Below are positions 53,256 through 62,942 of a DNA stretch of 64,000 nt, piece after piece. The stretch is from Pedobacter cryophilus (GTDB lineage: Bacteria; Bacteroidota; Bacteroidia; Sphingobacteriales; Sphingobacteriaceae). The notes below the pieces were generated by a model. The model had not been told where the DNA came from, did no database searches, and saw only the letters and a list, made by a program, of their open reading frames with translations. Made by a program: the position numbers and the translations under genes. Within the stretch, counting starts at the first letter, position 1, and each line of letters begins with the position of its first letter. The stretch is from contig NZ_SWBP01000002.1 in NCBI RefSeq assembly GCF_005116455.1, forward strand, positions 372,001-436,000, given 5' to 3'.

Positions 53256-56200
53256 TTAGTTCTTTATTATTTTTTGATAGATCACTTTATCATCCATTTT
53301 AACGCTAAGTATGTAAGACCCAGCAGGGATATTAGGCTGTATTTTCCAAACGTTAACTCCTAAATTAGTTTTCACAGTATTTTCAAACACTGTTTGACTA
53401 AACATATTGGAGATGATGATTTTAGCTTCTCCAGTTTTGTCACTGTTTACCATAATTTCGAAATTATGAAGGAAAGGATTTGGAAAAACGCTGAGTTTTT
53501 CTGTTCCTAAAGTAATCACAACTGGATTGGCAATACTTCCTAAAACGGCATCTGCTGAAAAGCTAATTGACTTAGAAGTAGCTTGAAGATTACTTCCAGA
53601 GCCGATATAAGCAGTAAGCTTTTCTGGTTTATCGCCATAAAGAGTGATGAAAGCCAAATCTACCCCTTGTACATTTTGAGTTTGGATTTGACCTCTTAAT
53701 TCGCCATTCTCATTGTAAAAGGTGAGGTCTTGAAATCCTTCTGGTAATTTTACCACAGCACTCATGGTATGACTAAACTTTGCATAGTTGGCAGAAAGTT
53801 GCGTGTTTTCTTCTTTAACATCTACAACCGATGTAACTGAAACGCCGTTTACCTTTATAACTGGAGAAGGATTGGTTTGGGTGTTTTGTCTGTTCAAATA
53901 CTCTGGGTAAGTGAATTTTTGAGCGATACCCGTATTTAACATGTAACCTTCGCCAGCTTTTAAGTATGTTAAAGTACCTTTCCAGCCCACTGTTGTACTA
54001 TAAATTGCAAATGCAGCTTGTGATTTAATTACATCACCATCACTTGCATTTAAATTAGCCAGTGCATCAGCAAGAGGGATATTTTTAGAAACTACAAATG
54101 GGAACCAATTCCAATTGGTAGATAAATTGATAAACCATGTATTTAAATCTATAGGCACCCCTTTAATATTTAATTTTTGGGCGATGCCTAGTTTAATTTT
54201 ATACATTTTATTGTTAGAGATACCGCCATTACTAGAAACTGTACCCGCCCATCCACTTTCTGCAGGGTTAGTTGCACTTACTTGGTAAGCATCAAACAAT
54301 GCAGGTGCATTAGACATGATTAAATCTGATGTACCTAGGCTAAGAGGTTTGGTAAGCTCATTTAAGTTGTTAAATCTAGCATCGGTAACGTTAAAGGAGG
54401 TCCATGTCCAGCCTTGGTTTAATGAAATTTGCTGACCTGTAACTTCGGTGTTTTTAAAAATTGCTGGATTGGTATAGTTCCCTATGATTTCATCGGCCAA
54501 ATAAGGTATGGTAAATTGATCATTTAAAACTGCTTCTTTCAATTTCCCGTCTGATGCATCCCAAATATAAAATGACACATTTTCTCCGCTCACCTGGTTG
54601 CTGTAAATTGTTAAGTAAACAAAATGCTCTTTTAAACTTGCATCATAAATAACACTAGTTACCCCTCTAATATCGCCATTAACTGTGGCTACTACTTTAT
54701 CATAAAGGTCATCAGTGAAAATGTCACCCAATTTTACCCTACCAATAATATTCATAGATTGGCTAAACTTACTTGGGTCTAAATCAAAATTCGGTTCTTT
54801 TTCTAGTACTCTTAAGTCGAGTTGAATTTTCTCGTTATAGCCGTAATTGGTAATTAAAGATAAAATAGTGTTATAGTTACCTATAGCTAAATCACTATCT
54901 ACAGTTGCCTTAAGGGTCATTTTAGTGTTTGGCGCAATGTTACCCGAATTTGCAGATAAGGTTAGCCAAGCAGGTAATTCAATAGTATAATCTTGATTTG
55001 TACCGCCTTTATTAATAATGGTGATATCAAAAGTGAGATTCTCATTAGCTCTTTTTATCATACTCACTACATCACTATGCCCTTCAACAAACCATTTTAC
55101 CGGATTTTTATTGATAAGTGCACTCCATGTTATAGGTGATAACTGCCTGTTATCCGCCATGTCGTTTAGGTTAGAAACCGTTATGTAAGCTACTTTACCT
55201 TCAACGCTAGACCAATCAGTAATTTCGGGATTTAATGCAATTTGGTCGCCGTTTATAACAGCATTTACAACAATTGATTCCGTTGGACGAAGTGGTTTAA
55301 TAGCCGGTGTTTCTTCAGAAAAAGCTAAAGGTTTATTATTCAATAAAGCATAACTGCTTGTTTTCTCAAAACTGTTTAAAGGATAATAATACGTTGGGCC
55401 ATTGCCATTTGATAATTCTGGCTTATTAAATGTAGAATAAAGTAGTAAACCTGTAGTATTAAAATCTAGCTCATGGAATTGGTCTGCTTTGATTTGCTCG
55501 GCATCTCTGGCGGTTTCCCAAAGGGATAATTCATCTATTAAACCTACATAGTTTTGGTCTATAGTTAAAGGATTTACTTTGCCACGGGCACCCACAAAAA
55601 TACTGCTGGATGAAAATCCTCCCAAATCAATGCTGGCATAAGAACCAACTTGGTTACCGTCAACATACATACGGATAGAGCCATTTCTGGTTAAGCTTAA
55701 TGCCACATGATGCCAACTGTTGTTGTTCACTTTTACAGTTCCAAAAGGAAATGATTTTCCTTCGGCCTTTAACTCCACATTACCTGCTGCATTTAGGTTT
55801 ATCGCCCATTTATTTCTAAAACCGTTACTTTCTAAAGCTTCGCTGTCATCGCCTTTTCCGTTTGATAATAATGTAGCTGTAGCACTTTGTTTGGTTTTCA
55901 TCCAAAATGAAAGTGTGGCATCCATTTCTTTAGAAATAATCACTTTGGCAGCATCAGCAAAGGTTAAATAGTTTGTTCCATCAAAATTGTAGGCTGTACC
56001 TTTTGGAGTGATATCCCAATTGGTGTTGGCAATTACCAAATGTTTGTATCTAGCTAAATCATTTGCTAATAATCCGTTCCCTTCATTAATTGGCCAATAG
56101 CCTAAAAGGTCTGTTTCATTACCGTTTAAAACGGAGTTCATACTTGCAACAGAAGCTTCTCTGGTGATCGCTCGTTTCCAAAAACGTAAATCATGAATGT

Positions 56201-59200
56201 TTCCTTTAAAGGTATTTCCTCCAATTATTATTGGGTTTTCATTGGTGAAATTAAGTTTAGTACTTAAAGATGAAACTTGTACTTCCTTATCATTTTCAAT
56301 GATTCTTAATATATTTGCAGTTGCATCATAAGAAAGTGCATAATGGTTAAAGGTATTATCTTTGGTGATGGTAGTTTGAATGCTTTGCCCACCTATCGTA
56401 TACTTTAAAGCTGTACCATTTAATTCTATTTTAATCCCATTATTTTGATTTAAAAGAACTGCGGTCGCTGATGTGGTGGTGTTTTTCAACCAAAACTCGA
56501 TACTGAAACTACCTGTTGTTATCGCCGGTTTGTTGATGGTTGCGGTATTGCTAGCTCCATCAAAAGCCAATGAAACTTCATGCTTTACAGGGCTTTGATT
56601 TTTTTGCACCAAAAACTCGAATTTAGAAACCGTTCCATTGGTTTTAACAGCTTCGTTAAAGCGTAAGGTAATATCATCACCCAAACCTAAAATACCGTTT
56701 TTTGGTGTTGGTGTACCAAATAAAACTGGCGAAGTAAGGTCTACTTTTCCTTCGATGATTGCCGATTCAAAGGCTGTTTGGTTATTGCAACTTGTACGAG
56801 CCCTTAACTCATAAGTTCCATTAGCTAAGCCAATAGCGGCAATATCCCAATTGTAATTTAACTCAGCACCAACAATTAATTCAATATTGGTGTCTCCACC
56901 GGTTAAAGCAATAGTATAATCTTGCTGAGTTTTATAAAAGGTTCTTAAGCCAATCCAATTTGGAGTGCCTTTTAACCTGTATTCTAAACTAATTTTTTGG
57001 AAACTGGCAAAACTGGTGTTAAAATCTCCCAATTTAATGTTCACTGGTTTGGTTGCTACACCTGTAAATGCGGTATTTCTATTTAATAACCAATTATTAG
57101 ATGGTGCTAGAATACTTACCGGAGAACAAGCAGGAACAAAAGTTGCAGAGACCAACACGGTATCCACTGCGTTTTCATCACAAATAGAAGCTAATGAAAC
57201 TTTGATGTTTTTATAATCAAACTGATCTTGCTTCACTTTTTTAAGTGTCATGGTGTAGGAAACTGTTTTTCCTGCCGGGATATTTACGATGGTTCCATTT
57301 GGCTCAATGTTGATAGCTGCATTATCAGGGTTGCTCGCTTGATCAACCAATAGCATGAAAGAAGCATCTTTATTTACCGTACTTGTGTTGCGTAAATGCA
57401 ATACAAACTCGGCATTTCTACCATCAAATATGCCTGCAACATCTGCTGCTGTAACGGTAATCTCTGGTTTTTCTATCGCTATAGTTGGTAAAGATAACTG
57501 CACCTGGCTAGCTGTAGGAAGATCAACAATAGTTGCTGATGGGTTGGTAACATTTGGATGTGTTGGATTGTAAAAATGTGATAATTCTGGCCCCTCATAA
57601 GGACATGATGTTTGCCCACCTTTGGTGATAAAAATTGGTCCATTGCCATCAAAAGCATTGATGACATCTACACTTAATAGGTTATTTGCATCATTATCCT
57701 TTAAGGTATAAGTAATGGTAGTAGTCTCTTCGTCATCATCCGTATCTGCACTGCCAGAACCAGACCCCGTACTGGTTGTACTTTCCATAGCAAAGCCAGA
57801 ATCATTAACCGTAAGCCCAGATGCAACAATAAAAGCTTCATCTACTTGCACTTCATAAGCATAGGAAGTAGAGCTTAAACGCCCTATACCGAGTCCTTTT
57901 GTTATTTCGCCTATACCGGCATCAAAAGAAATGTTTTCGAAAAAAGTTTTATTTAGTAAGTCTTGAAGTGCTTTATCAGAAGGAGATAATTTTTTAGTTA
58001 CAGGGTCTTTTAAGCTCTCAATAATAGAATTTAAAGACGCTTTCAACTGGTCTTTATCTTTAAAAGCTTGGTATTTTTGTAACTCGTTATTTAAAATTAT
58101 TTTTCTCCAAAGATTAATGGATGAATTGTAAGCACTTTTTGTAAGTACACCATTTTGATTTTCTTTAAGTGTTCCTGCGTTTATTTGAGCAATAATATCT
58201 AAATAACTAGGTATAAGCTCTGTTAAAATATTACGTTGTGTATATACAAATGTTGTTTTCTCTGGCGAGTCGCTAAAGTACATGGCTTTATTTACCTTAG
58301 GATATATGTTTGCAGCTGTTTTAACTGCACCATTCATATAGGTTACGGCAATTGGAACAGTATTCCTTTCAGTTGTGACTACCAAATCGTTATAAGTCCC
58401 GTAAAATTGATTGGCCGAAGTTCCAATATAAATATCGGCGTCGCTTCCAATCCAGTCTGGGTCATCACTTGTAGAAATAGTTTGACTAAATGAATACGTG
58501 GTGCTCACACTTTTCCCATCAGTAGTTGAACTGGTAGAAGTCATTCCTGCTGTGGCATCAGCTGTCGCTTCAGTTGTAATTTCTGGCAGTGGCACTAAAC
58601 CGCCAGACAATGTTAATGTTGTTCCAGCAGATATTGTTGAACTAAAGTCGGTTCCTGAGGTGCCTGTTGTTGTAGTTTCTTTAGTGAAACTAAAAGAAGA
58701 ACCTTTTTCTATAGTTGCAGAACTACCAGAACCGGGTGGGTCTCTTAATATAATATCAGGTATTTCTGGTCCTGCGGTTACAAATGTTTGCGAACCATCA
58801 CTCACACCACCTAATAAAATACCATCTGTTTTATAATTAAGTACAGGATAATCAATACCGTTTGTTCTAAATTTTAAATTAATTGTTCTTTTAAAACCTG
58901 TTCCTATATCGGTATTTGGTGTTCCTCCTTGAAAACTATAAATCAAAATACTAGGATCTTTGGTAGAAACTTCAATTTTCTCACTCTCTGCTAACGCTAA
59001 ATTATTGGTGGGCACCAATTCTCCACCTTCTACCGGCACCGTACTTACTACCGGATTGGTTAAACTTTTATCGTAATTTTTATAAATTTCTTGCCCTTGC
59101 ACCTCAATGCTATAATTTAAAAATTGGGTGTAAATAGGCGTATTTTGTGTGGGTGCTATGGTGTAGGTGATGCCATTACTAACCATAGTTTGATCAGAAG

Positions 59201-61886
59201 TTTGGCTTAACACCTGATGAATAGGTGCTGCAACATGAGTAAATTTTAATACTTCTTGATAGGGTTTACCTGTTATGGTATCTTTTCCTTGAACAAACGT
59301 TGGATATTTTAATCCATTAATGGCGGTAAAATTAATGGTTCTATCAGCGTCTAAAATTGGTATATTATCGGGGTTTTTACCACTGGTAAATGTTAAATCA
59401 TTTTTAGATAATATATAATTTAATGGTAATAATGCTACGCGATATTCTCCTGTTTCAGCATTGGTTTTAAAGCTGGTTTTATATTCTGGCGTTACGCTAG
59501 TTGCACCAGTAGGGAGGTAACCAAGCGTTAAATTTGCTGTACCAATATTGTTTTCAGAGGTGTAAACGGTTGTTCTGCTTACGCCGTTTGCATCTTTATA
59601 AGCATAAGTTTTTTTACCATCTGCACCAAATCCAATTTCTTTATCAGCTTGTACGGTGCCGCCTACAACCCTGCCAACTACCGTAACTTTAGTGTTATCA
59701 ATAAACGTAATAGGTTCGTCACGGTCCTCAAAAAAGTCTTGGTAGGTATTTGTAGTAGTAGTTATTCCGTTTACTACAGAAATATTTCTTGCAGGATACC
59801 TGCCTTCAAAATCAAAAGTATGTCCGCTTTTACTTATACTTATTGCATGTTGCCCTATAGGTACTTCAATGGTAAACCGTCCATTAATATCTGTTTGGAT
59901 AGGTATATTAAAGGCATCAATGGCTTGTACATTATCAATAAATACGTTTGCCTCTGGAACCGGAATTTGCGCATATCTATTCAGTTGTGTTATTTTCCCT
60001 GAGGCGTCTTTTACCGCCCAATATTCTCCTTTTTGATATTTAACATTACCTTTTACGTAGGCATTGTAAGCTTCATTTTCTTTAATATCTCCAGTTATTG
60101 GTGCGTCAGATGTATGAGGAAAAACATCTCTACTATCATAAACCGCAATTCCTTTAAATACAAAAGACGATTTATCTATAAAGTCTACTTTGTTAATTAC
60201 GGTAGAGCCTACACCAATATAGGCCAATTGTTGTTTGGGATTGAATTCATGTTTACCCAATGAAGGAATAATGGTAAAAGAATCTCCATTACCTTTGTAA
60301 GGTATAGCGGATATCACATAATTCCCAAACTCATCTGTAACCCCTAAAATACCTAATTGGGTATTGGTTGGAATATTATTACCAGAGTTATCAAAAGTTG
60401 GTGTATTAGCAGTTGATAATAATGGATTACTTAGTTTTGCATCATTACCATGATAATTAAAACCATTATGTGCTAAATCATAAGCATAATCGCCTATTTT
60501 TTCATTGGCGGTGATGTAGGTATTTAAGCCGTTTTCGCCTCCACTTAAATATCTGCGGAAGTCCCTTTGGATTTGAGTTGGAGTAAGCGCCGTTTCCCAA
60601 ACTCTAAATTCATCTAAATAAGCCGTTTTTCCGCCTCCCATTTTAAAATGAGACCAAACTTGAGAATGATTGCTAGCAGATGTATTGAATTTGATAGATA
60701 AATTATTACTGGTAAAAGTTGCAGAAGGTGGTGTACCTGATAATGTATTTTTAGCAAAAATGCCATTCATTTTAGTTACATAAGTTTGAGAAATATGTCG
60801 ACCATTAATGTAAATCTCTGGTACTTTGTTATCCCTTATCACTGCACTAAAATGAGTAAATGATGTGTTTATATTTGTTATTGGGATGAAAACATCATCG
60901 CCTTTATTATCAATTTCTCCGCTTGGAATATAATTAGCTATAGTAATATAGTAAGCACCAACCCATCCAGTTAAAATATTATTACTGCCAGATTGAGCCA
61001 TTTTAAACTTGAAATCTAAAGTTTCATTAGCATTACTTTCTAATTTGTATAGATTAAGTATGTCATTATTAAATGTATTATCTGGTTTAACCCAAGCTTG
61101 TAAAGTTACCGAGTCCTTAAGATTGGCACTTAATCTAGGTACGTTAATATAACCACCTAATGGCACTTTTAGTGAACTGCCAAAAAATGTTGATTTACCT
61201 GTTGGATTGGCTACAACCATTACATCTTTAACCGGGTTACCACCTGTAAAGCTTACGTTCCCTGTAATTACTCCTGTTGGATTTCTGTAACCTATTCCAG
61301 TAATGTAGGTTGTATAAAGAATTTCTACGCCATCAGCTTCTACACCCTTAGCCGCCACTTTATAACGATATAGCTTTCCACCCTCTACATTATTATCAAC
61401 AAAAGTTCCGGCATCAGCTGGTAAGGTTTTTAAAACACTTCCCCAACTTGGGTTTTGGCTATCAATATCTTCGGTTCGGTAAATAGAAAGGCTAATGATC
61501 CTATCTCTGTTTTGCTTGATATCCCAATTAAGCTCAATTCTGTCGCTGAAATAGCCTTTTGATACCGTAAAAGCATCTTCTGAAAAAGTATTGTAACGGT
61601 ACCTAATTCCCCAAGGGAAACCTAAATCATGCTTATAATATTGAGTAGGGGTAGCAGAATGTGGAGCATTAATAACCCCCATGTAGGGTAAACCAACACT
61701 TACACTCACTTTTTGAATGGTAATTGTTCTATTTACGCCGTTAACTGTTGTGGTTAATGTACGGTTAAGATTTTCATTATTTGAAGATGCGGCACCAATT
61801 ACAGTAGCCACACCTTTTTGTTCCTGAGCTAATAAAACACCACAGCTTAACAAGATTAAGGACAATACGAGTATGTATTTCTTCAT
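53256..61886 (-). CDS. Giant T9SS-secreted surface protein with three LamG-like domains
   Basis: This 2876-residue protein has a signal peptide (residues 1-20, ending LLAQ), an FN3-like domain (about 110-200), a first LamG/jelly-roll domain (about 245-455; AYLDEFRVWETALTPTQIQRDF), several beta-rich carboxypeptidase-like units (to about 900), a Ser/Thr-rich stretch (about 1070-1150), two more LamG domains (about 1775-1935 and 1965-2150), a module shared with the downstream protein (about 2375-2475), two tandem GWxW repeats (about 2490-2650), a second shared module (about 2700-2790) and a T9SS type A sorting domain (about 2795-2876; LSVFPNPF, SYILSVKMDDKVIYQKI). It should be secreted and anchored outside the cell. 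Ligand unknown. Confidence 0.9.
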   Translation of the reverse strand: MKKYILVLSLILLSCGVLLAQEQKGVATVIGAASSNNENLNRTLTTTVNGVNRTITIQKVSVSVGLPYMGVINAPHSATPTQYYKHDLGFPWGIRYRYNTFSEDAFTVSKGYFSDRIELNWDIKQNRDRIISLSIYRTEDIDSQNPSWGSVLKTLPADAGTFVDNNVEGGKLYRYKVAAKGVEADGVEILYTTYITGIGYRNPTGVITGNVSFTGGNPVKDVMVVANPTGKSTFFGSSLKVPLGGYINVPRLSANLKDSVTLQAWVKPDNTFNNDILNLYKLESNANETLDFKFKMAQSGSNNILTGWVGAYYITIANYIPSGEIDNKGDDVFIPITNINTSFTHFSAVIRDNKVPEIYINGRHISQTYVTKMNGIFAKNTLSGTPPSATFTSNNLSIKFNTSASNHSQVWSHFKMGGGKTAYLDEFRVWETALTPTQIQRDFRRYLSGGENGLNTYITANEKIGDYAYDLAHNGFNYHGNDAKLSNPLLSTANTPTFDNSGNNIPTNTQLGILGVTDEFGNYVISAIPYKGNGDSFTIIPSLGKHEFNPKQQLAYIGVGSTVINKVDFIDKSSFVFKGIAVYDSRDVFPHTSDAPITGDIKENEAYNAYVKGNVKYQKGEYWAVKDASGKITQLNRYAQIPVPEANVFIDNVQAIDAFNIPIQTDINGRFTIEVPIGQHAISISKSGHTFDFEGRYPARNISVVNGITTTTNTYQDFFEDRDEPITFIDNTKVTVVGRVVGGTVQADKEIGFGADGKKTYAYKDANGVSRTTVYTSENNIGTANLTLGYLPTGATSVTPEYKTSFKTNAETGEYRVALLPLNYILSKNDLTFTSGKNPDNIPILDADRTINFTAINGLKYPTFVQGKDTITGKPYQEVLKFTHVAAPIHQVLSQTSDQTMVSNGITYTIAPTQNTPIYTQFLNYSIEVQGQEIYKNYDKSLTNPVVSTVPVEGGELVPTNNLALAESEKIEVSTKDPSILIYSFQGGTPNTDIGTGFKRTINLKFRTNGIDYPVLNYKTDGILLGGVSDGSQTFVTAGPEIPDIILRDPPGSGSSATIEKGSSFSFTKETTTTGTSGTDFSSTISAGTTLTLSGGLVPLPEITTEATADATAGMTSTSSTTDGKSVSTTYSFSQTISTSDDPDWIGSDADIYIGTSANQFYGTYNDLVVTTERNTVPIAVTYMNGAVKTAANIYPKVNKAMYFSDSPEKTTFVYTQRNILTELIPSYLDIIAQINAGTLKENQNGVLTKSAYNSSINLWRKIILNNELQKYQAFKDKDQLKASLNSIIESLKDPVTKKLSPSDKALQDLLNKTFFENISFDAGIGEITKGLGIGRLSSTSYAYEVQVDEAFIVASGLTVNDSGFAMESTTSTGSGSGSADTDDDEETTTITYTLKDNDANNLLSVDVINAFDGNGPIFITKGGQTSCPYEGPELSHFYNPTHPNVTNPSATIVDLPTASQVQLSLPTIAIEKPEITVTAADVAGIFDGRNAEFVLHLRNTSTVNKDASFMLLVDQASNPDNAAINIEPNGTIVNIPAGKTVSYTMTLKKVKQDQFDYKNIKVSLASICDENAVDTVLVSATFVPACSPVSILAPSNNWLLNRNTAFTGVATKPVNIKLGDFNTSFASFQKISLEYRLKGTPNWIGLRTFYKTQQDYTIALTGGDTNIELIVGAELNYNWDIAAIGLANGTYELRARTSCNNQTAFESAIIEGKVDLTSPVLFGTPTPKNGILGLGDDITLRFNEAVKTNGTVSKFEFLVQKNQSPVKHEVSLAFDGASNTATINKPAITTGSFSIEFWLKNTTTSATAVLLNQNNGIKIELNGTALKYTIGGQSIQTTITKDNTFNHYALSYDATANILRIIENDKEVQVSSLSTKLNFTNENPIIIGGNTFKGNIHDLRFWKRAITREASVASMNSVLNGNETDLLGYWPINEGNGLLANDLARYKHLVIANTNWDITPKGTAYNFDGTNYLTFADAAKVIISKEMDATLSFWMKTKQSATATLLSNGKGDDSEALESNGFRNKWAINLNAAGNVELKAEGKSFPFGTVKVNNNSWHHVALSLTRNGSIRMYVDGNQVGSYASIDLGGFSSSSIFVGARGKVNPLTIDQNYVGLIDELSLWETARDAEQIKADQFHELDFNTTGLLLYSTFNKPELSNGNGPTYYYPLNSFEKTSSYALLNNKPLAFSEETPAIKPLRPTESIVVNAVINGDQIALNPEITDWSSVEGKVAYITVSNLNDMADNRQLSPITWSALINKNPVKWFVEGHSDVVSMIKRANENLTFDITIINKGGTNQDYTIELPAWLTLSANSGNIAPNTKMTLKATVDSDLAIGNYNTILSLITNYGYNEKIQLDLRVLEKEPNFDLDPSKFSQSMNIIGRVKLGDIFTDDLYDKVVATVNGDIRGVTSVIYDASLKEHFVYLTIYSNQVSGENVSFYIWDASDGKLKEAVLNDQFTIPYLADEIIGNYTNPAIFKNTEVTGQQISLNQGWTWTSFNVTDARFNNLNELTKPLSLGTSDLIMSNAPALFDAYQVSATNPAESGWAGTVSSNGGISNNKMYKIKLGIAQKLNIKGVPIDLNTWFINLSTNWNWFPFVVSKNIPLADALANLNASDGDVIKSQAAFAIYSTTVGWKGTLTYLKAGEGYMLNTGIAQKFTYPEYLNRQNTQTNPSPVIKVNGVSVTSVVDVKEENTQLSANYAKFSHTMSAVVKLPEGFQDLTFYNENGELRGQIQTQNVQGVDLAFITLYGDKPEKLTAYIGSGSNLQATSKSISFSADAVLGSIANPVVITLGTEKLSVFPNPFLHNFEIMVNSDKTGEAKIIISNMFSQTVFENTVKTNLGVNVWKIQPNIPAGSYILSVKMDDKVIYQKIIKN

Positions 61887-61938
61887 CAGAATTTGTTTTA
61901 GAATAAAAAGAAAAAAGTCAAGAAGAATCTTGCTAAGC

Positions 61939-62832
61939 TTATAATTTGATGATGTAGTTTACACCATAGTTAATTGGGCGAGTTTCTGTACCACCTGTAT
62001 TGCTCGTATTTCCGTTTACGTTATGAGTATGGTCTCCAGCCCCAGTGGTTTGAAATTGTCCTATGATAATATTGTCAGTTGTAGCGGCGGAATTCTCTTC
62101 ATTATGCGCATCGTTTTTGTCATAAGTACCGTCGCTTCCATTTCTTCTTCTTGCAATATAGTGTGTGTGATAACCGTTGGAGGACGTATTAATATTAATA
62201 CCATGTAAATGCTGTTTTAAATCATCTTGTTGCACTGTTTTTAAAGCAGGGCCAGTATGGCTATTTCCTGAACCAGCTCCTCGTAAAAACATGGCTCTTA
62301 AATCAGGTGTGGTTGTTGTACCTAAAAGAGTTCTTAAATTTGTTGTATAATCATTAACGGGAATGTTACTCCCATCACAAAGCAGCCAACCTTGTGGGGC
62401 CGTTGTGCCAACAAAAGGCATGATAGCGCCTGTAGGAACTCCGTTTTGCGCAAAAATTGAATAGGGTACTGCTTGTAATTTTTCATTAGAAAAAACTACA
62501 CTTCCTTGAGTAACTTTTAAATAAGCTGAGTGTGTCCCAATTTGATTGTAAATTGTTTGATCAATATCTAACACGTAGGAGAATACCCCAAAATTATCAG
62601 TTTTTACATTTGCTGTTCTTGTGAGTATAGGTTGTTCACTATTACCGGTTCCTAAATAATAAACGGTAAATACCAAAGCTAGCTGATCTATATTGGCTAT
62701 AGCTGCGTTGTTTTCATCCCGGGCTATTCCTTGAATAGACATACCAGATGAGGTTACGTTTGTTTGAGCATTTATATTTAATGACAGAAGAAGTCCTAAA
62801 ATGACTAAGAAAGAAAAGGAGAGTTTTTTCAT
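61939..62832 (-). CDS. Exported protein with phage tail-collar domain
   Basis: This 297-residue protein has a signal peptide ending NINAQ; the ATG at 62832 begins it. The N-terminal part (GMSIQGIARDENNAAI, LKVTQGSVVFSNEKLQAVPYSIFA) is a domain common to exported Bacteroidota tail-collar proteins. Residues 145-297 (GAIMPFVGTTAPQGWLLCDG, PDLRAMFLRGAG, LKQHLHG, GYHTHY, GDHTHN, RPINYGVNYIIKL) are a collar domain with three HxH motifs that could bind metal, as in T4 gp12. With no other phage gene nearby it is a host surface protein, not a prophage part. It is the first gene of the operon. Confidence 0.85.
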   Translation of the reverse strand: MKKLSFSFLVILGLLLSLNINAQTNVTSSGMSIQGIARDENNAAIANIDQLALVFTVYYLGTGNSEQPILTRTANVKTDNFGVFSYVLDIDQTIYNQIGTHSAYLKVTQGSVVFSNEKLQAVPYSIFAQNGVPTGAIMPFVGTTAPQGWLLCDGSNIPVNDYTTNLRTLLGTTTTPDLRAMFLRGAGSGNSHTGPALKTVQQDDLKQHLHGININTSSNGYHTHYIARRRNGSDGTYDKNDAHNEENSAATTDNIIIGQFQTTGAGDHTHNVNGNTSNTGGTETRPINYGVNYIIKL

Positions 62833-62942
62833 AATTTTTATATTTTTTTTAACTGTTACGTAAAGCAACTACAAAGGTTAGGGTAAGAAAAATAGAGGCA
62901 GTTAAATTTCTATATTCGTGACATATTTTGAATATTTGACAC

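Noticed and set aside
59649-60263. Plus-strand frames of 117 and 76 residues inside the giant gene
   Set aside because: They are antisense to a continuous 2876-codon frame with clear domains and show no family motif.
61939-62832. Prophage tail gene
   Set aside because: The protein has a signal peptide and a Bacteroidota-type N-terminal domain, and no other phage structural, lysis or integration gene is near.
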